From: Paenibacillus solanacearum
Lineage (GTDB): Bacteria > Bacillota > Bacilli > Paenibacillales > NBRC-103111
DNA length: 64,000 nucleotides
Direction of reading: 5' to 3'
Assembly: GCF_910593845.1 (NCBI RefSeq)
Contig: NZ_CAJVAS010000003.1
Location: 186,001-250,000, forward strand
Part shown: piece after piece, positions 24,390-33,139 of the stretch
Layout of the letters: every line of letters starts with the position of its first letter
How positions within the stretch are numbered: position 1 is the stretch's first letter
Program-made: the position numbers and the translations under genes
The notes under the pieces: generated by a model
Seen by the model: the letters and a program-made list of their open reading frames with translations, nothing else
Told to the model about the DNA's origin: nothing
Database searches by the model: none

Positions 24390-25544
24390 ATGATGAGAAA
24401 GCTAAAATATATGTTTCTTCTCGTAACCGTTATCATTAGCGGATGCTGGGATCGTATAGAAATTAATGATCTTGCGTTTGTTATGGGTACGGCCTTAGAC
24501 CTTACGGACGACGGTAATTTTTTTTGCACCTTGCAAGTAGCCAAACCTGTATCTACTGAAGGGGGAAGCGGGGGTGGGGACGGACACCAAGGGTCGTTTT
24601 ACCTTATTACTGCAGAGGGTAAAAATGGAAACGATATTCTTCTAAGTCTTCAGAAAAAAAGCTCACGTCGATTATTTTTCTCTCATCGGAGTGTTGTGTT
24701 TATTAGCGAACGTTTGGCAAAGTATGGAATACGCGATGCCTTGGATGTTTTTATTCATGATCCAAGGAATCGGTTAAAGACCTATCTCATGGTCGTGAAG
24801 GGAGGGGAGGCCCGAGAAATTTTACAACTAAATTATCCTCTAAAGCAAGTGCCAATCGAAGCGGTTAAGCAAATGCAGGGTTCGGGTGATGATCTAGCCG
24901 TAACATTGCGCGATTTTTTTATTTCGATGCAAAGTGAAGGAATTGAACCGGTAGTAGGGGTGGTTGAACTCGATAACAATCCGAAAGATCCGCATGAGCA
25001 AACTTTTCGTATTGCAGGGACCGGCGTGTTTAAATCACTCAAATTAACAGGCTTTTTGAATGAGAAAGAAACAGTGGGACTCATGTGGTTGACAAATAAG
25101 CTGAAATACAGTCGGATTACAACAACGCTCCCCCAAGGCCATGGGGAAATCGGGATGATATTGAACTATGCGGAACGTAAAATCGTTACGCAGGTTGAAC
25201 ATGATTCCGTATACTTTAATATTTTCTTAGAAGGTCAAGGAGGTCTTGTAGAGAATAATACTTCCCTTGATATTAATGAACCGGATCATTTGAAACAAAT
25301 ACAAAGTGCATTGGAGGAAGAGGTCAAGAAACAAGTTCAAGGTCTATTAGATAAAATTCAAAAGAAATACAAGGTGGATAGCGTGGGCTTTGGTCAGGAA
25401 ATTAACAAGAGTAACCCGAATAAATGGGCAATGTTAAAAGACCAGTGGGGTACACGTTTTCCAAAGGCAACGATTCAAATAAACGTCAATCTGTCTATCA
25501 ATGGCGCGGGAATGGTACACTCGACCTTCGAAATACGAAAATAG
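24390..25544 (+). CDS. Ger(x)C family spore germination lipoprotein (second copy)
   Basis: A 384-aa lipoprotein with signal peptide, lipobox IISGC and the hallmark WDRIEINDLAFVMGTALDL. It keeps the GerC core (IHDPRNRLKTYLMVVKGGEA) and C-terminal helix (VDSVGFGQEINKSNPNKW). GGGGAGGG precedes two successive ATGs; either could be used. It is the second gene of its operon, 15 bases after gerA. Confidence 0.9.
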   Translation: MMRKLKYMFLLVTVIISGCWDRIEINDLAFVMGTALDLTDDGNFFCTLQVAKPVSTEGGSGGGDGHQGSFYLITAEGKNGNDILLSLQKKSSRRLFFSHRSVVFISERLAKYGIRDALDVFIHDPRNRLKTYLMVVKGGEAREILQLNYPLKQVPIEAVKQMQGSGDDLAVTLRDFFISMQSEGIEPVVGVVELDNNPKDPHEQTFRIAGTGVFKSLKLTGFLNEKETVGLMWLTNKLKYSRITTTLPQGHGEIGMILNYAERKIVTQVEHDSVYFNIFLEGQGGLVENNTSLDINEPDHLKQIQSALEEEVKKQVQGLLDKIQKKYKVDSVGFGQEINKSNPNKWAMLKDQWGTRFPKATIQINVNLSINGAGMVHSTFEIRK

Positions 25545-25555
25545 GGGGGCAACCT

Positions 25556-25786
25556 ATGCTTTTAAAAGTTATTATATTCTTCGCTGCGACGTTGAGCTGG
25601 ACAGTATATCGAGTTCGAAATTTTCTAAGGAATAAACAGCTTAAAGAGGCTTTTTTATATTGCTGTTTAATGGGATTATGCATTGTCCTAGGTTCCTTAT
25701 TGATTTTTCATATTCAAATATTAAGAACAACCATTCCATTGAGGAGCATTTTTGAGCCTATGGGTAAAATCATTCTCATGCAATGA
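25556..25786 (+). CDS. Small two-helix membrane protein of the ger operon
   Basis: A 76-aa protein with two predicted membrane helices (VIIFFAATLSWTVYRV and FLYCCLMGLCIVLGSLLIF) joined by a basic loop (RNFLRNKQLKE). AGGGGGG stands six bases before the ATG, and the gap to gerC is only 11 bases, so it belongs to the operon. I do not recognise a named family. Some ger operons carry a fourth small membrane gene (D subunit) that tunes germination, and this is the likely class. Confidence 0.65.
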   Translation: MLLKVIIFFAATLSWTVYRVRNFLRNKQLKEAFLYCCLMGLCIVLGSLLIFHIQILRTTIPLRSIFEPMGKIILMQ

Positions 25787-25807
25787 AGATCACAGAACAA
25801 TCTTAAT

Positions 25808-26890
25808 CTAGCGCCGCTTAATTGTGTCGATGATTAAAAGTGTAACAGGTAAAACAAAATGAGTAAAAAAAGCGTAGCTTGGATATGTGTAGCTAAGATA
25901 ACTGTTCAATTCGGAGGAAAAGTTCTTGAAAACTGAAACCGAACCTATGACAGACAAAATCGTTATCGGGAGAACCAAAATTTTGTAATTTCGAAGATTG
26001 AAAACATCGCGCACACATAGACATACAATAAAAATGGTGAGAGATATTTTGATAAAGCAACCCATAACCCATATAACGACAGCCAACGCTTCCAATCGTT
26101 CAAAGCTTCCTTTGATGCCAATATATTGGATGACACTTAAGATCGGAAAGGCTAACTTATCCGTTAACGGCCCAAAGATCATTATGAGAGGTAAAAGTGT
26201 GATGCAGAGAAGACCTGAGATGATACATAGCGAAATAAAGGATGCTTTGACGGCGCTGCTTGATGGTCTCAAATAGGGAAGAAGCCAGCCCAAAATAAAA
26301 AACTGACTTATGTAAGCAAAAGAGAATACACTTGCCTGAAGGACGGGAACGATCCCCTTACTCATTACTGGGCGAAGTCGCTCCGGATCGGATTCGGCGA
26401 GTGTGAGGACCAGAAGCGGTATCAGCATAGCAAAGATGAGTAATGAAATATATTCGTTGCTTCTAGCGATAGATTCAATTCCCATAAACGCTGCAATACC
26501 GCATAAGATGGCCAATGTCATACTGACAACGACAGAAGGGGTTCTCATCAGGAAGACGGAATTAATGAACTGTATATGTTGATTTAGGATAATGAAGTCA
26601 AAATTAATCCAAACATAAATGAGATAACATCCCAAAAGTTTTCCAGGCCATTTGCCAATGATCTTAGAACTGTACTGTGTGATTGTCATTCCCGGATAGC
26701 GAACCGACAATTTGATCATAACCCAAATATTTAATGCTCCGAGAATGACCGCCGGAAATATCGTGATCCATGCGTCTTGCTTAGCGATTTTCGACATTAA
26801 ACCCGGAATGACAAGAATGATCGTGGGAGCGATAAAGGAAAAAATTAAAAAGCACATTTGGGTTCCCGTTATTTTTTCCCTGAACTCCAT
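25808..26890 (-). CDS. Spore germination permease-like protein, GerB type (second copy)
   Basis: A 360-aa polytopic membrane protein with about ten helices, of the GerAB/ArcD/ProY family (ITGTQMCFLIFSFIAPTIIL at the start; YSSKIIGKWPGKLLGCYLIYV). It faces the gerA-gerC-small protein operon from the opposite strand, 21 bases after its last stop. AAGGAG lies seven bases before the ATG at 26890. It should supply the B subunit for the adjacent A and C subunits but needs its own promoter; I found no good sigma-G match upstream of it. Confidence 0.9.
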   Translation of the reverse strand: MEFREKITGTQMCFLIFSFIAPTIILVIPGLMSKIAKQDAWITIFPAVILGALNIWVMIKLSVRYPGMTITQYSSKIIGKWPGKLLGCYLIYVWINFDFIILNQHIQFINSVFLMRTPSVVVSMTLAILCGIAAFMGIESIARSNEYISLLIFAMLIPLLVLTLAESDPERLRPVMSKGIVPVLQASVFSFAYISQFFILGWLLPYLRPSSSAVKASFISLCIISGLLCITLLPLIMIFGPLTDKLAFPILSVIQYIGIKGSFERLEALAVVIWVMGCFIKISLTIFIVCLCVRDVFNLRNYKILVLPITILSVIGSVSVFKNFSSELNSYLSYTYPSYAFFTHFVLPVTLLIIDTIKRR

Positions 26891-26994
26891 CATAGATCTC
26901 CTTCAGAATAGAATATCACCAAGTATTCCCAAACAAAAAGCTCATAAACACTTTGATTTCAATTAACCGTCCTTGACAAACGGAGATTTATTAA

Positions 26995-27030
26995 GAACGA
27001 CCGTTCAATAATATTCTTGACCGATCGTTC
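26995..27030. promoter_or_regulatory. Duplicated TetR operator
   Basis: GAACGACCGTTC (26995-27006) and GACCGATCGTTC (27019-27030) are two copies of one near-palindrome, exactly 24 bases apart. They lie 39-74 bases before the TetR gene start, with a TAATAT between them. Two stacked repressor dimers are expected. Confidence 0.6.
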
Positions 27031-27068
27031 CAGAAATATTAAGTTTGCTTTGAAAGGAGGGGGAATGA

Positions 27069-27641
27069 ATGGTCAGAACCAAAGAATTCGATGAAGATAC
27101 CGTTCTGCTTAAAGGCATGAGGTTATTCTGGGAACAAGGATATGAGAAAACATCGATGCAGGAATTAGTATCGCACATGGGGATTCATAAAGGGAGTATG
27201 TATGATACCTTTGGCGATAAGCAGTCGCTATATATCAGGGCATTGAAACGCTATTCTGAAATGTTAAAGCAGTCAGTTCAGCGTCGTATTGCTGATCTAA
27301 CTGCTAAACAAGCCATTCGAATGTTGTTTGAACGGGCGCTTCATCCGGATGAAGATTCACCGCGCGGCTGCTTTATAGTGAATACCGCAGTCGAGTTAGC
27401 GGGGCATGATTCCGAGGCAAGAGAATGTGTGCATCGGTTCTGGAACTATACAGAACTGTTGCTGCGTGATCTTGTTGCGGAAGGTCAACAATCGGGTGAA
27501 ATCCCCAGCAAGCTGAGTGCAGAACAGCTGGCCCAGTTTCTTAACAATGCTCTGATCGGCCTTCGGGTTATGGTTAAAACGATTAAGAACAGAGACAAAC
27601 TACACCAAATTATTGAAATGAATATGTCTATGCTCGAATGA
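27069..27641 (+). CDS. TetR/AcrR family regulator
   Basis: A 190-aa repressor. The N-terminal domain reads LKGMRLFWEQGYEKTSMQEL then HMGIHKGSMYDTFGDKQSLY, the form seen in AcrR/ComR/NemR-like members. The middle contains SPRGCFIVNTAVELAGHD with a Cys at the position used by some members to sense electrophiles. GGAGGGGG precedes the ATG. It heads a set with an isochorismatase-like hydrolase and a broken efflux pump, and probably represses itself and these genes. Confidence 0.9.
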   Translation: MVRTKEFDEDTVLLKGMRLFWEQGYEKTSMQELVSHMGIHKGSMYDTFGDKQSLYIRALKRYSEMLKQSVQRRIADLTAKQAIRMLFERALHPDEDSPRGCFIVNTAVELAGHDSEARECVHRFWNYTELLLRDLVAEGQQSGEIPSKLSAEQLAQFLNNALIGLRVMVKTIKNRDKLHQIIEMNMSMLE

Positions 27642-27718
27642 TATTCTGATCATACAAGTGGACATACTATGTTTGATTGGCTGATTATTATATAGAGATT
27701 AGAAGGGAGAGTATACCT

Positions 27719-28333
27719 ATGACAAAAGATTATGAAAAAAACACAACTGGCCTTCTTTTAGTGGACCCTTATAATGATTTCTTATCACCGGAAGGTAAAA
27801 GTTTCACTCGCGCAAAAGAAGTGGCAGATTCTGTTAATTTATTCGAGCATCTAAAAGCAATTCTCAGTTCTGTTCGAAAAGTCGGTATTCAAGTTTTTTT
27901 TGTTCCTCATCACAGATCTGAACCGGATGATTTCCAGAACTGGAAGCATCCAACTCCGTATCAGCTTCGTACGAAAGAAAGACAAGTGTTTGCGAAAGGT
28001 ACATGGGGTGGGGAATTTCATTCTGATTTTCAACCTCAAAAGGGCGATGTAATTATTAAAGAACACTGGGGCAGCAGCGGATTCGCGAATACAGACCTGG
28101 ATCACCAGCTTAAAATGCATGGGGTTCAAAAGATTATCGTTATAGGTATGCTAGCCAATACGTGCATCGAAGCAACTGCACGTTTCGGCATGGAACTTGG
28201 TTACCATGTCACCCTTGTTAAAGACGCAACAGCGGCTTTTAGTAAAGAAGCCATGCATGCTGCGCATGAAATCAATGGACCTACCTTTGCACATGCCATT
28301 CGAACTACAAAAGAACTTCTTGCTTTAATGTAA
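27719..28333 (+). CDS. Isochorismatase-family cysteine hydrolase
   Basis: A 204-aa hydrolase of the isochorismatase/nicotinamidase fold. The catalytic triad can be placed as Asp in GLLLVDPYNDFLSP, Lys in VIIKEHWGSSGF and Cys in GMLANTCIEATARFG, with the cis-peptide region just before the Cys. The start at 27719 has GGGAG upstream; the frame from 27677 is untranslated leader. Substrate unknown; members without a carrier domain hydrolyse various amides or isochorismate-like compounds. Confidence 0.87.
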   Translation: MTKDYEKNTTGLLLVDPYNDFLSPEGKSFTRAKEVADSVNLFEHLKAILSSVRKVGIQVFFVPHHRSEPDDFQNWKHPTPYQLRTKERQVFAKGTWGGEFHSDFQPQKGDVIIKEHWGSSGFANTDLDHQLKMHGVQKIIVIGMLANTCIEATARFGMELGYHVTLVKDATAAFSKEAMHAAHEINGPTFAHAIRTTKELLALM

Positions 28334-28375
28334 GAACTTCTAGTGAAACGCCATGGAGAGGATGGACCAACCAAC

Positions 28376-29407
28376 ATGAATGAAAAGATCGTAATGCCGA
28401 TTTGGACCTTCGGACTTTTCATCGTCGTGATGAACACGACAATAGTTTAACATTTCGATTCCCGGTATCATCCGAGATATTGGGGTTTCAGCAGTTCTTG
28501 GATCGTGGATTGTTTCGAGCTTTTCGATAGGCTATGCATTATCGACGGTAATTTACAGTAGGCTCTCTGACGTATTGCCAATGCGTAGATTGCTTTCATT
28601 CGGGCTCATGATTTTGGGGACAGCCTACATAATTGGAATTGTTGCTAAGAGTTTTCAAGTTTTACTTTGGCTCGGATTGCACAGTCTGCTGGTGCAGGGG
28701 TGATGGCCGATCTTGGACTCGTTCTTGCCAGTAGGTATATACCTTATGAACGGCGAGGCAAGCCATTTCAATGATATCGGGGTTATTTGCCGTCACCTGC
28801 ATTGTCATTGTCATTCTCCCAATTCTGCTGAGACTGCTTCCCAAGGAACAGCCCAAATCTTTTCGATTTGACATAACCGGTGCTATAATGACAGTCATCA
28901 ATGCCTCGGTACTTCTGATTTCAGTTACCTAGCGTTCAGTGGATTGGTTGACGATCGGAATATTATCGGTTATTGTCCATGTCTGGCACATCAAAAGTGT
29001 GAAAGAATCGTTTATCAACCCGGAACTCTTGGCAACACCAAAGTATCGGAAACTGCTTGCTATCGGTTTTTGTGTCATGATGCTGAATCTTGGAAACTTT
29101 TTTAATGCCTATGGCTCTTGCTAATCTATTCGGCAGTTCTCCTTTGATGATTGCTTTTTACGATCGCTCCAGGCGCAATATTATCAGCTTTTCTTACGCC
29201 TTTTGTTGGACGATGGATCGACAGGTACGGCAATGTGCGGTTGTTGCAGCTTGCGGGATGCTGCTTGAATTTGAAAAGAAGAACTCGTTGGTTCATGCTT
29301 ATGAATATGCGTATGGTGCCTTCACGGCAGTATGCATTTGCTCGTTATGCACACTGCTTTGGTACTGGCTATCAAGTCGTCAGTTGAACCAGATCCAGGC
29401 GTTGTAA
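28376..29407 (+). pseudogene. Decayed MFS drug-efflux transporter (DHA2/14-TMS type)
   Basis: From the ATG at 28376 (MNEKIVMPIWTFGLFIVVM) the frame stops after 24 codons. Clear pieces then follow in shifting frames: SRLSDVLPMRRLLSFGLMIL, SAGAGVMADLGLVLASRYIP, ILPILLRLLPKEQPKSFRFD, FINPELLATPKYRKLLAIGF, GAILSAFLTPFVGRWIDRYG, and the C-terminal LCTLLWYWLSSRQL to 29407. At least one segment in the middle and one near the end are missing. It is the third gene after tetR and the hydrolase, so the pump that the operon once fed is no longer made. Confidence 0.85.
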
Positions 29408-29671
29408 CGCAGCACTATTTTTCGCTCTTTTTAGAACGATCATTCCTGAATCCCCTTAAAGTTTCGGCAAACTTCTTACTATCCAACCGATTCCTGGCAC
29501 TCGTTTGACCCGATGAGGCAGAGCGTTGCTAGTAATATCGCAATAGGATCCTACATGGACTAGCTCTCAGCGGGAATGGGAGCGTAACCTAGCGTTCGAC
29601 CATTTATTCTGAGTAAGTCTTGCCATTATTGGCGTTTAATCGCATCATCGTCTACGCATTTTACAGCATCC
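29408..29671. other. Non-coding stretch after the MFS remnant
   Basis: About 264 bases with stops in all frames and no match that I recognise. It probably continues the decayed DNA of the preceding pseudogene. Confidence 0.4.
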
Positions 29672-30142
29672 TCATCGAACGCTGTCTTGCTTGAAAAACC
29701 ATACAGTCGTCAATCTAGATAACCATAGAACGAACCAAACACTAATAAAGGTCCAGTACCACTGCCATCCTGTATATGTGATTACTTCTGTATAACGTTC
29801 GAGAAGGTATTCCACCACAGTTAATACGGCTGTAATGCCTGCGTAAAGGCCAATCTTTGCCCGCCAGGCTGCATGAATGGGGAATCGGGCATTCAAGTGG
29901 ACGCATAGGAGGGGCAGGATCAAATATTCAAAAACAAAGCTGGTGCGGTTGATACTGCTCAGTTCTCGATAAGGGTACTCCAATAGACGGAGCTCAACAA
30001 CAGATAAACCCAGTACCCAGGTGAGAAGCTGGACAAATAGAAATACGAATTGGGCTTGCATCCATTTATGTTTTGGAATAAACACGATTGAAATGATTGA
30101 AATCAACGAAGAGGCGATTAATATCACGGCTTCAAGCTTCAT
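29672..30142 (-). CDS. CBO0543-like integral membrane protein
   Basis: A 156-aa protein with about four to five helices (AVILIASSLISIISIVFI, QFVFLFVQLLTWVLGLS, the FEYLILPLLCVHLNARFP motif, KIGLYAGITAVLTVVEYL). The LxxxFP and YTGWQWYWTF blocks are the pattern of the CBO0543 family of Bacilli, of unknown function. The ATG at 30142 is four bases after the stop of a paralogous gene, so the two form an operon. Confidence 0.65.
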   Translation of the reverse strand: MKLEAVILIASSLISIISIVFIPKHKWMQAQFVFLFVQLLTWVLGLSVVELRLLEYPYRELSSINRTSFVFEYLILPLLCVHLNARFPIHAAWRAKIGLYAGITAVLTVVEYLLERYTEVITYTGWQWYWTFISVWFVLWLSRLTTVWFFKQDSVR

Positions 30143-30146
30143 CAAC

Positions 30147-30641
30147 TCACCGCTCAAGGGGATCCGACATTTTTTTGAAAAACCAGTCCACATATTTGCG
30201 TAAAACTTGATATAAAATCGTCAGGATAAGAAAAAGGACTACAAGCACCCATGGATTAGGAAGGTAAATCAGATTGGTATACTGCCCGGCTAGCCCTTGT
30301 GCACAAACTGCAAAACCCGGTAGGATCAATGAGAAAAACATTCTTCTGGGCAATGGCGATTGCAGCGGATAACGCAAATAATAAACGATAAAAACCGCGG
30401 GATGGAAAATAAAAGCCATCAAAAACGTGCTTTTGGTCGCATAAGGGAAAAATCTGACGGGATTGAATTGCAAATGAAAATATACGAACATCATGGTGAG
30501 CGGCCAGCTGAAAAATTGAGCGATGAGCAAAGCCAATAATGCTTTTCTGATTTGCGTTTTTCGCACAAAAAGCAGAAGGAGCAGTAAGGAAAGCCAGATG
30601 ATCATGGCAATGGCTATGTGGTCGTTGTTCACTGTGTTCAC
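30147..30641 (-). CDS. CBO0543-like integral membrane protein (paralogue)
   Basis: A 164-aa protein with a GTG start and about five helices (AMIIWLSLLLLLLFVRK, LLALLIAQFFSWPLTMMFVY, TFLMAFIFHPAVFIVYYL, PWVLVVLFLILTILYQVL). The FHPAVFIVYYLRYP block corresponds to LPLLCVHLNARFP of the downstream gene. First of a two-gene operon; no function known. A second GTG at 30632 is possible; neither has a good ribosome binding site. Confidence 0.6.
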   Translation of the reverse strand: MNTVNNDHIAIAMIIWLSLLLLLLFVRKTQIRKALLALLIAQFFSWPLTMMFVYFHLQFNPVRFFPYATKSTFLMAFIFHPAVFIVYYLRYPLQSPLPRRMFFSLILPGFAVCAQGLAGQYTNLIYLPNPWVLVVLFLILTILYQVLRKYVDWFFKKMSDPLER

Positions 30642-30736
30642 ATCCAGAACGTATTCATATCGTGTATCATTCCTAAATGTAGGATTGACATTTTAGCCAC
30701 ATTTAAACCAATGGCATCCTCAAGGAGATGATGATC

Positions 30737-31426
30737 ATGAAAGAACCTGTCGCTTATGTTGCCGAGCTTACCGCATGGTTTCGCTCTCATGCCCGCCCGG
30801 ATCAGGCGATCGCGATGTCCGCTTATATGAAGAATCGATACCCGTTCTTAGGAATTAAGACGCCTGAACGGAATCTGCTATTAAAGGCATTCGTTCAAGC
30901 GCAAGGGAAACCGGAGAATGAACAGCACCTGGAACAAGTCGTGAAGCTGCTGTGGGCGCAGCCTGAACGTGAATTCCAAAATGTGGCGATGTCTTTCCTA
31001 GATACTCACGGCAAGAGAACCGAGGAGTCCAGAATTCAACTGCTCGAGTCGTTGATCGTCGATAAATCATGGTGGGATACGGTAGACTTCCTCGCAGGAA
31101 ACGCAGCCGGAAGTTATCTCGCCCATTACCCAGAGCAGATCGAATTTTACCCGGAGCAGTGGATATTATCTGATAACCTTTGGCTTCGCCGTTCGGCGAT
31201 TCTTTATCAGCTTGGTTATAAGCAGTTGACCAACGAGGAGCGGTTATTCCGGTTTATCCGTTTATGCCGACATGAAAAGGAGTTTTTTATCGCCAAAGCG
31301 ATTGGTTGGGCGCTTCGCCAATACGCTAGGATAAAACCTGATGCTGTTCGTGCATTCGCAGCGAACGAATCGCTGCAGCCTCTTAGCAAGCGAGAAGCGT
31401 TAAAACACCTAACGCAGAGCCGATGA
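30737..31426 (+). CDS. DNA alkylation repair enzyme (AlkD-like, HEAT repeats)
   Basis: A 229-aa helical-repeat DNA glycosylase. It shows the AlkD signatures YPFLGIKTPERNLLLKAF near the start, WWDTVDFLAGN at the position of the AlkD Trp-Asp catalytic pair, LWLRRSAILYQLGYK, and FFIAKAIGWALRQYARIKPD at the end. AlkD removes bulky cationic base lesions without flipping the base. AAGGAG stands nine bases before the ATG at 30737. It stands alone. It is the second alkylation-repair gene of the window after the AlkA type at 1316. Confidence 0.92.
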   Translation: MKEPVAYVAELTAWFRSHARPDQAIAMSAYMKNRYPFLGIKTPERNLLLKAFVQAQGKPENEQHLEQVVKLLWAQPEREFQNVAMSFLDTHGKRTEESRIQLLESLIVDKSWWDTVDFLAGNAAGSYLAHYPEQIEFYPEQWILSDNLWLRRSAILYQLGYKQLTNEERLFRFIRLCRHEKEFFIAKAIGWALRQYARIKPDAVRAFAANESLQPLSKREALKHLTQSR

Positions 31427-31485
31427 CAACGGTTACTCCGATAGGACAAACCCTTCTGCTCCAAGACGGATCGACACATGAAGAA

Positions 31486-32193
31486 TTATTCTACATCGAT
31501 CGGATGCTTGAGGTGATCCCTGTATTCATCCACATAAAGCTGACCGTTGCTGCTTTTCACGGCATAAAATATGTCTTCCTGCTTTTTGCCACGGGATTTT
31601 AGTTGAGACAGCAGCCAGGATTTGGGGATATTATTGGAGACGAGGCTTTCTTCCAACAGCTTTCCGTCGATGATCAGCTCAATTGGGAACTGAGCGGCCT
31701 TGCCTGCATTCATTCGCAGGTCTTTTAGGGTCACGGGCTGTAGTTCCTTTTTCTTTTGCACAGAAAGCTTCCCGTTAATCTCAAGAAGCGCGTATTCCAC
31801 GTCGTTTATATTAAAAATCTCCTTCTGGCGAAGCTGTTGGTTTAAAGAGTCCAGCGTCATATTGTTTTTTTTAAGATTATCTTCAAGAATGAACCCTCCT
31901 TCGATAAGAACGGAGGGTGTTCCTTCTGTCCACATCTTAAATTTTCTGAATTTCAAGAACAGCTTGGATAAAACAAAAGAAGTAACGGTAAAAACGGAAA
32001 GGGATATGAGCAGATGGCTGACTTGTATCTTATCGTTAAAAGCAAAGTTGGCTGCGATAGCTCCCAAGATGACAGCCGTTACGAACTCGTGAAAGTTCAT
32101 ATTGGAGAGGGTTTGCTTTCCCAATATTCTTGCAATTAGTATGAGGACAACGAATGCGGAAAAGCTTCTGATCAAAATATAGAGATGGTCCAT
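31486..32193 (-). CDS. DUF421 (YetF family) membrane protein
   Basis: A 235-aa protein. Three membrane helices (SFSAFVVLILIARILG, FVTAVILGAIAANFAF, LLISLSVFTVTSFVLSKLF) are followed by the two cytosolic DUF421/DUF421-like domains (GTPSVLIEGGFILEDNL and QPVTLKDLRMNAGKAAQF with FPIELIIDGKLLEESL). The family is widespread in Bacillales and has several copies; YetF-like proteins have been linked to the spore membrane, but the role is unclear. AAGGGG precedes the ATG. Confidence 0.88.
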   Translation of the reverse strand: MDHLYILIRSFSAFVVLILIARILGKQTLSNMNFHEFVTAVILGAIAANFAFNDKIQVSHLLISLSVFTVTSFVLSKLFLKFRKFKMWTEGTPSVLIEGGFILEDNLKKNNMTLDSLNQQLRQKEIFNINDVEYALLEINGKLSVQKKKELQPVTLKDLRMNAGKAAQFPIELIIDGKLLEESLVSNNIPKSWLLSQLKSRGKKQEDIFYAVKSSNGQLYVDEYRDHLKHPIDVE

Positions 32194-32365
32194 GCCAATA
32201 GCCCCTTGTTTACAAAAATGTAGATATCAGTATACAGATTGTCCATCCAATTGGAATAACATACCGGGTGCATAATCGCATAAATGGTTCAGAGACCAGG
32301 GGAGTAGGCTTGTGTGCCCAGCCGTTAAGAGATATTCCCGATCGTGCTTGCCCGGATGAGGCAGG

Positions 32366-32393
32366 TTGAATGAAAAATAGAATGTCGTATAAT
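32366..32393 (+). promoter_or_regulatory. Promoter of the two-component/ABC-transporter block
   Basis: TTGAAT and TATAAT are separated by 16 bases, about 75 bases before the response regulator. Confidence 0.6.
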
Positions 32394-32467
32394 GGGCTAG
32401 AAGCGTCATCAGATGATCCGGTAGATAGTGGAGCGGAAGCTAGAGGTAAAGAAAGGGTGTACGAGCA

Positions 32468-33136
32468 ATGAACATATTAATCATCGAGGACGATCCCGGC
32501 ATTCAGATGCTGCTCAAGCTAAGCCTGGAGGTGGAGGGCTTTCAAACGACCGTCGCAAGCTCCGTCACCGAAGGGATGGATCAGCTGCGGTCTCTGTCGC
32601 CGGACTTGATTCTTCTCGATTTAATGCTCCCGGACCGTTCCGGGTTCGAATGCTTGCAAATGCTGCAGCATCAACATAAATCGATTCCCGTCATCATCTT
32701 GACGGCCAAAAATGAAATGAACGACAAAATCCTCGGGTTCCAGCTCGGCGCCGACGATTATTTGACCAAACCGTTTGAGACCCGCGAGCTGACCATGCGG
32801 ATTCGGGCGGTCATGCGAAGGATGAAAGCATCCGCGGCGCCGCAGGAAACGATCCGGATCGGCGAGATGGAGATCAATCAGCGTGAACGTTCTCTCACGT
32901 TAGCCGGCACGCCAGTGAAAACGACGGGCAAAGAGTTCGATTTCCTGTGGCTCCTGTGCAGCTATCCGAAAAAAGTGTTCACCCGCGAGCAAATCCTCGA
33001 TCAGGTGTGGGGCCTCGAATATTATGGCCAAACCCGTTCCGTCGATATGATGGTGAACCGGCTGCGGGAAAAAATGAAGCCTTACGACCATATGGTCGCT
33101 ACGGTGCACGGCACAGGCTACAAGCTGGAGGTTTAA
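32468..33136 (+). CDS. OmpR/PhoB family response regulator
   Basis: A 222-aa response regulator. Receiver domain: IIEDDPGIQM acidic pair, phospho-Asp in LILLDLMLPDRSGFE, Lys in DDYLTKPFETREL. Winged helix: TTGKEFDFLWLLCSYP to VATVHGTGYKLEV. It is followed four bases later by its kinase gene. The block that follows (unknown membrane protein and ABC importer) is its likely target; TACAAA direct repeats with an 11-base period stand just after the kinase gene. Confidence 0.92.
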   Translation: MNILIIEDDPGIQMLLKLSLEVEGFQTTVASSVTEGMDQLRSLSPDLILLDLMLPDRSGFECLQMLQHQHKSIPVIILTAKNEMNDKILGFQLGADDYLTKPFETRELTMRIRAVMRRMKASAAPQETIRIGEMEINQRERSLTLAGTPVKTTGKEFDFLWLLCSYPKKVFTREQILDQVWGLEYYGQTRSVDMMVNRLREKMKPYDHMVATVHGTGYKLEV

Positions 33137-33139
33137 CGG

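Noticed and set aside
26973-26978. TTGACA upstream of the TetR gene
   Set aside because: No -10 box lies 16-18 bases downstream, so I do not call a promoter there.
29408-29671. Possible transposase remnant after the MFS pseudogene
   Set aside because: I could not recognise a transposase motif or inverted-repeat ends; treated as non-coding.
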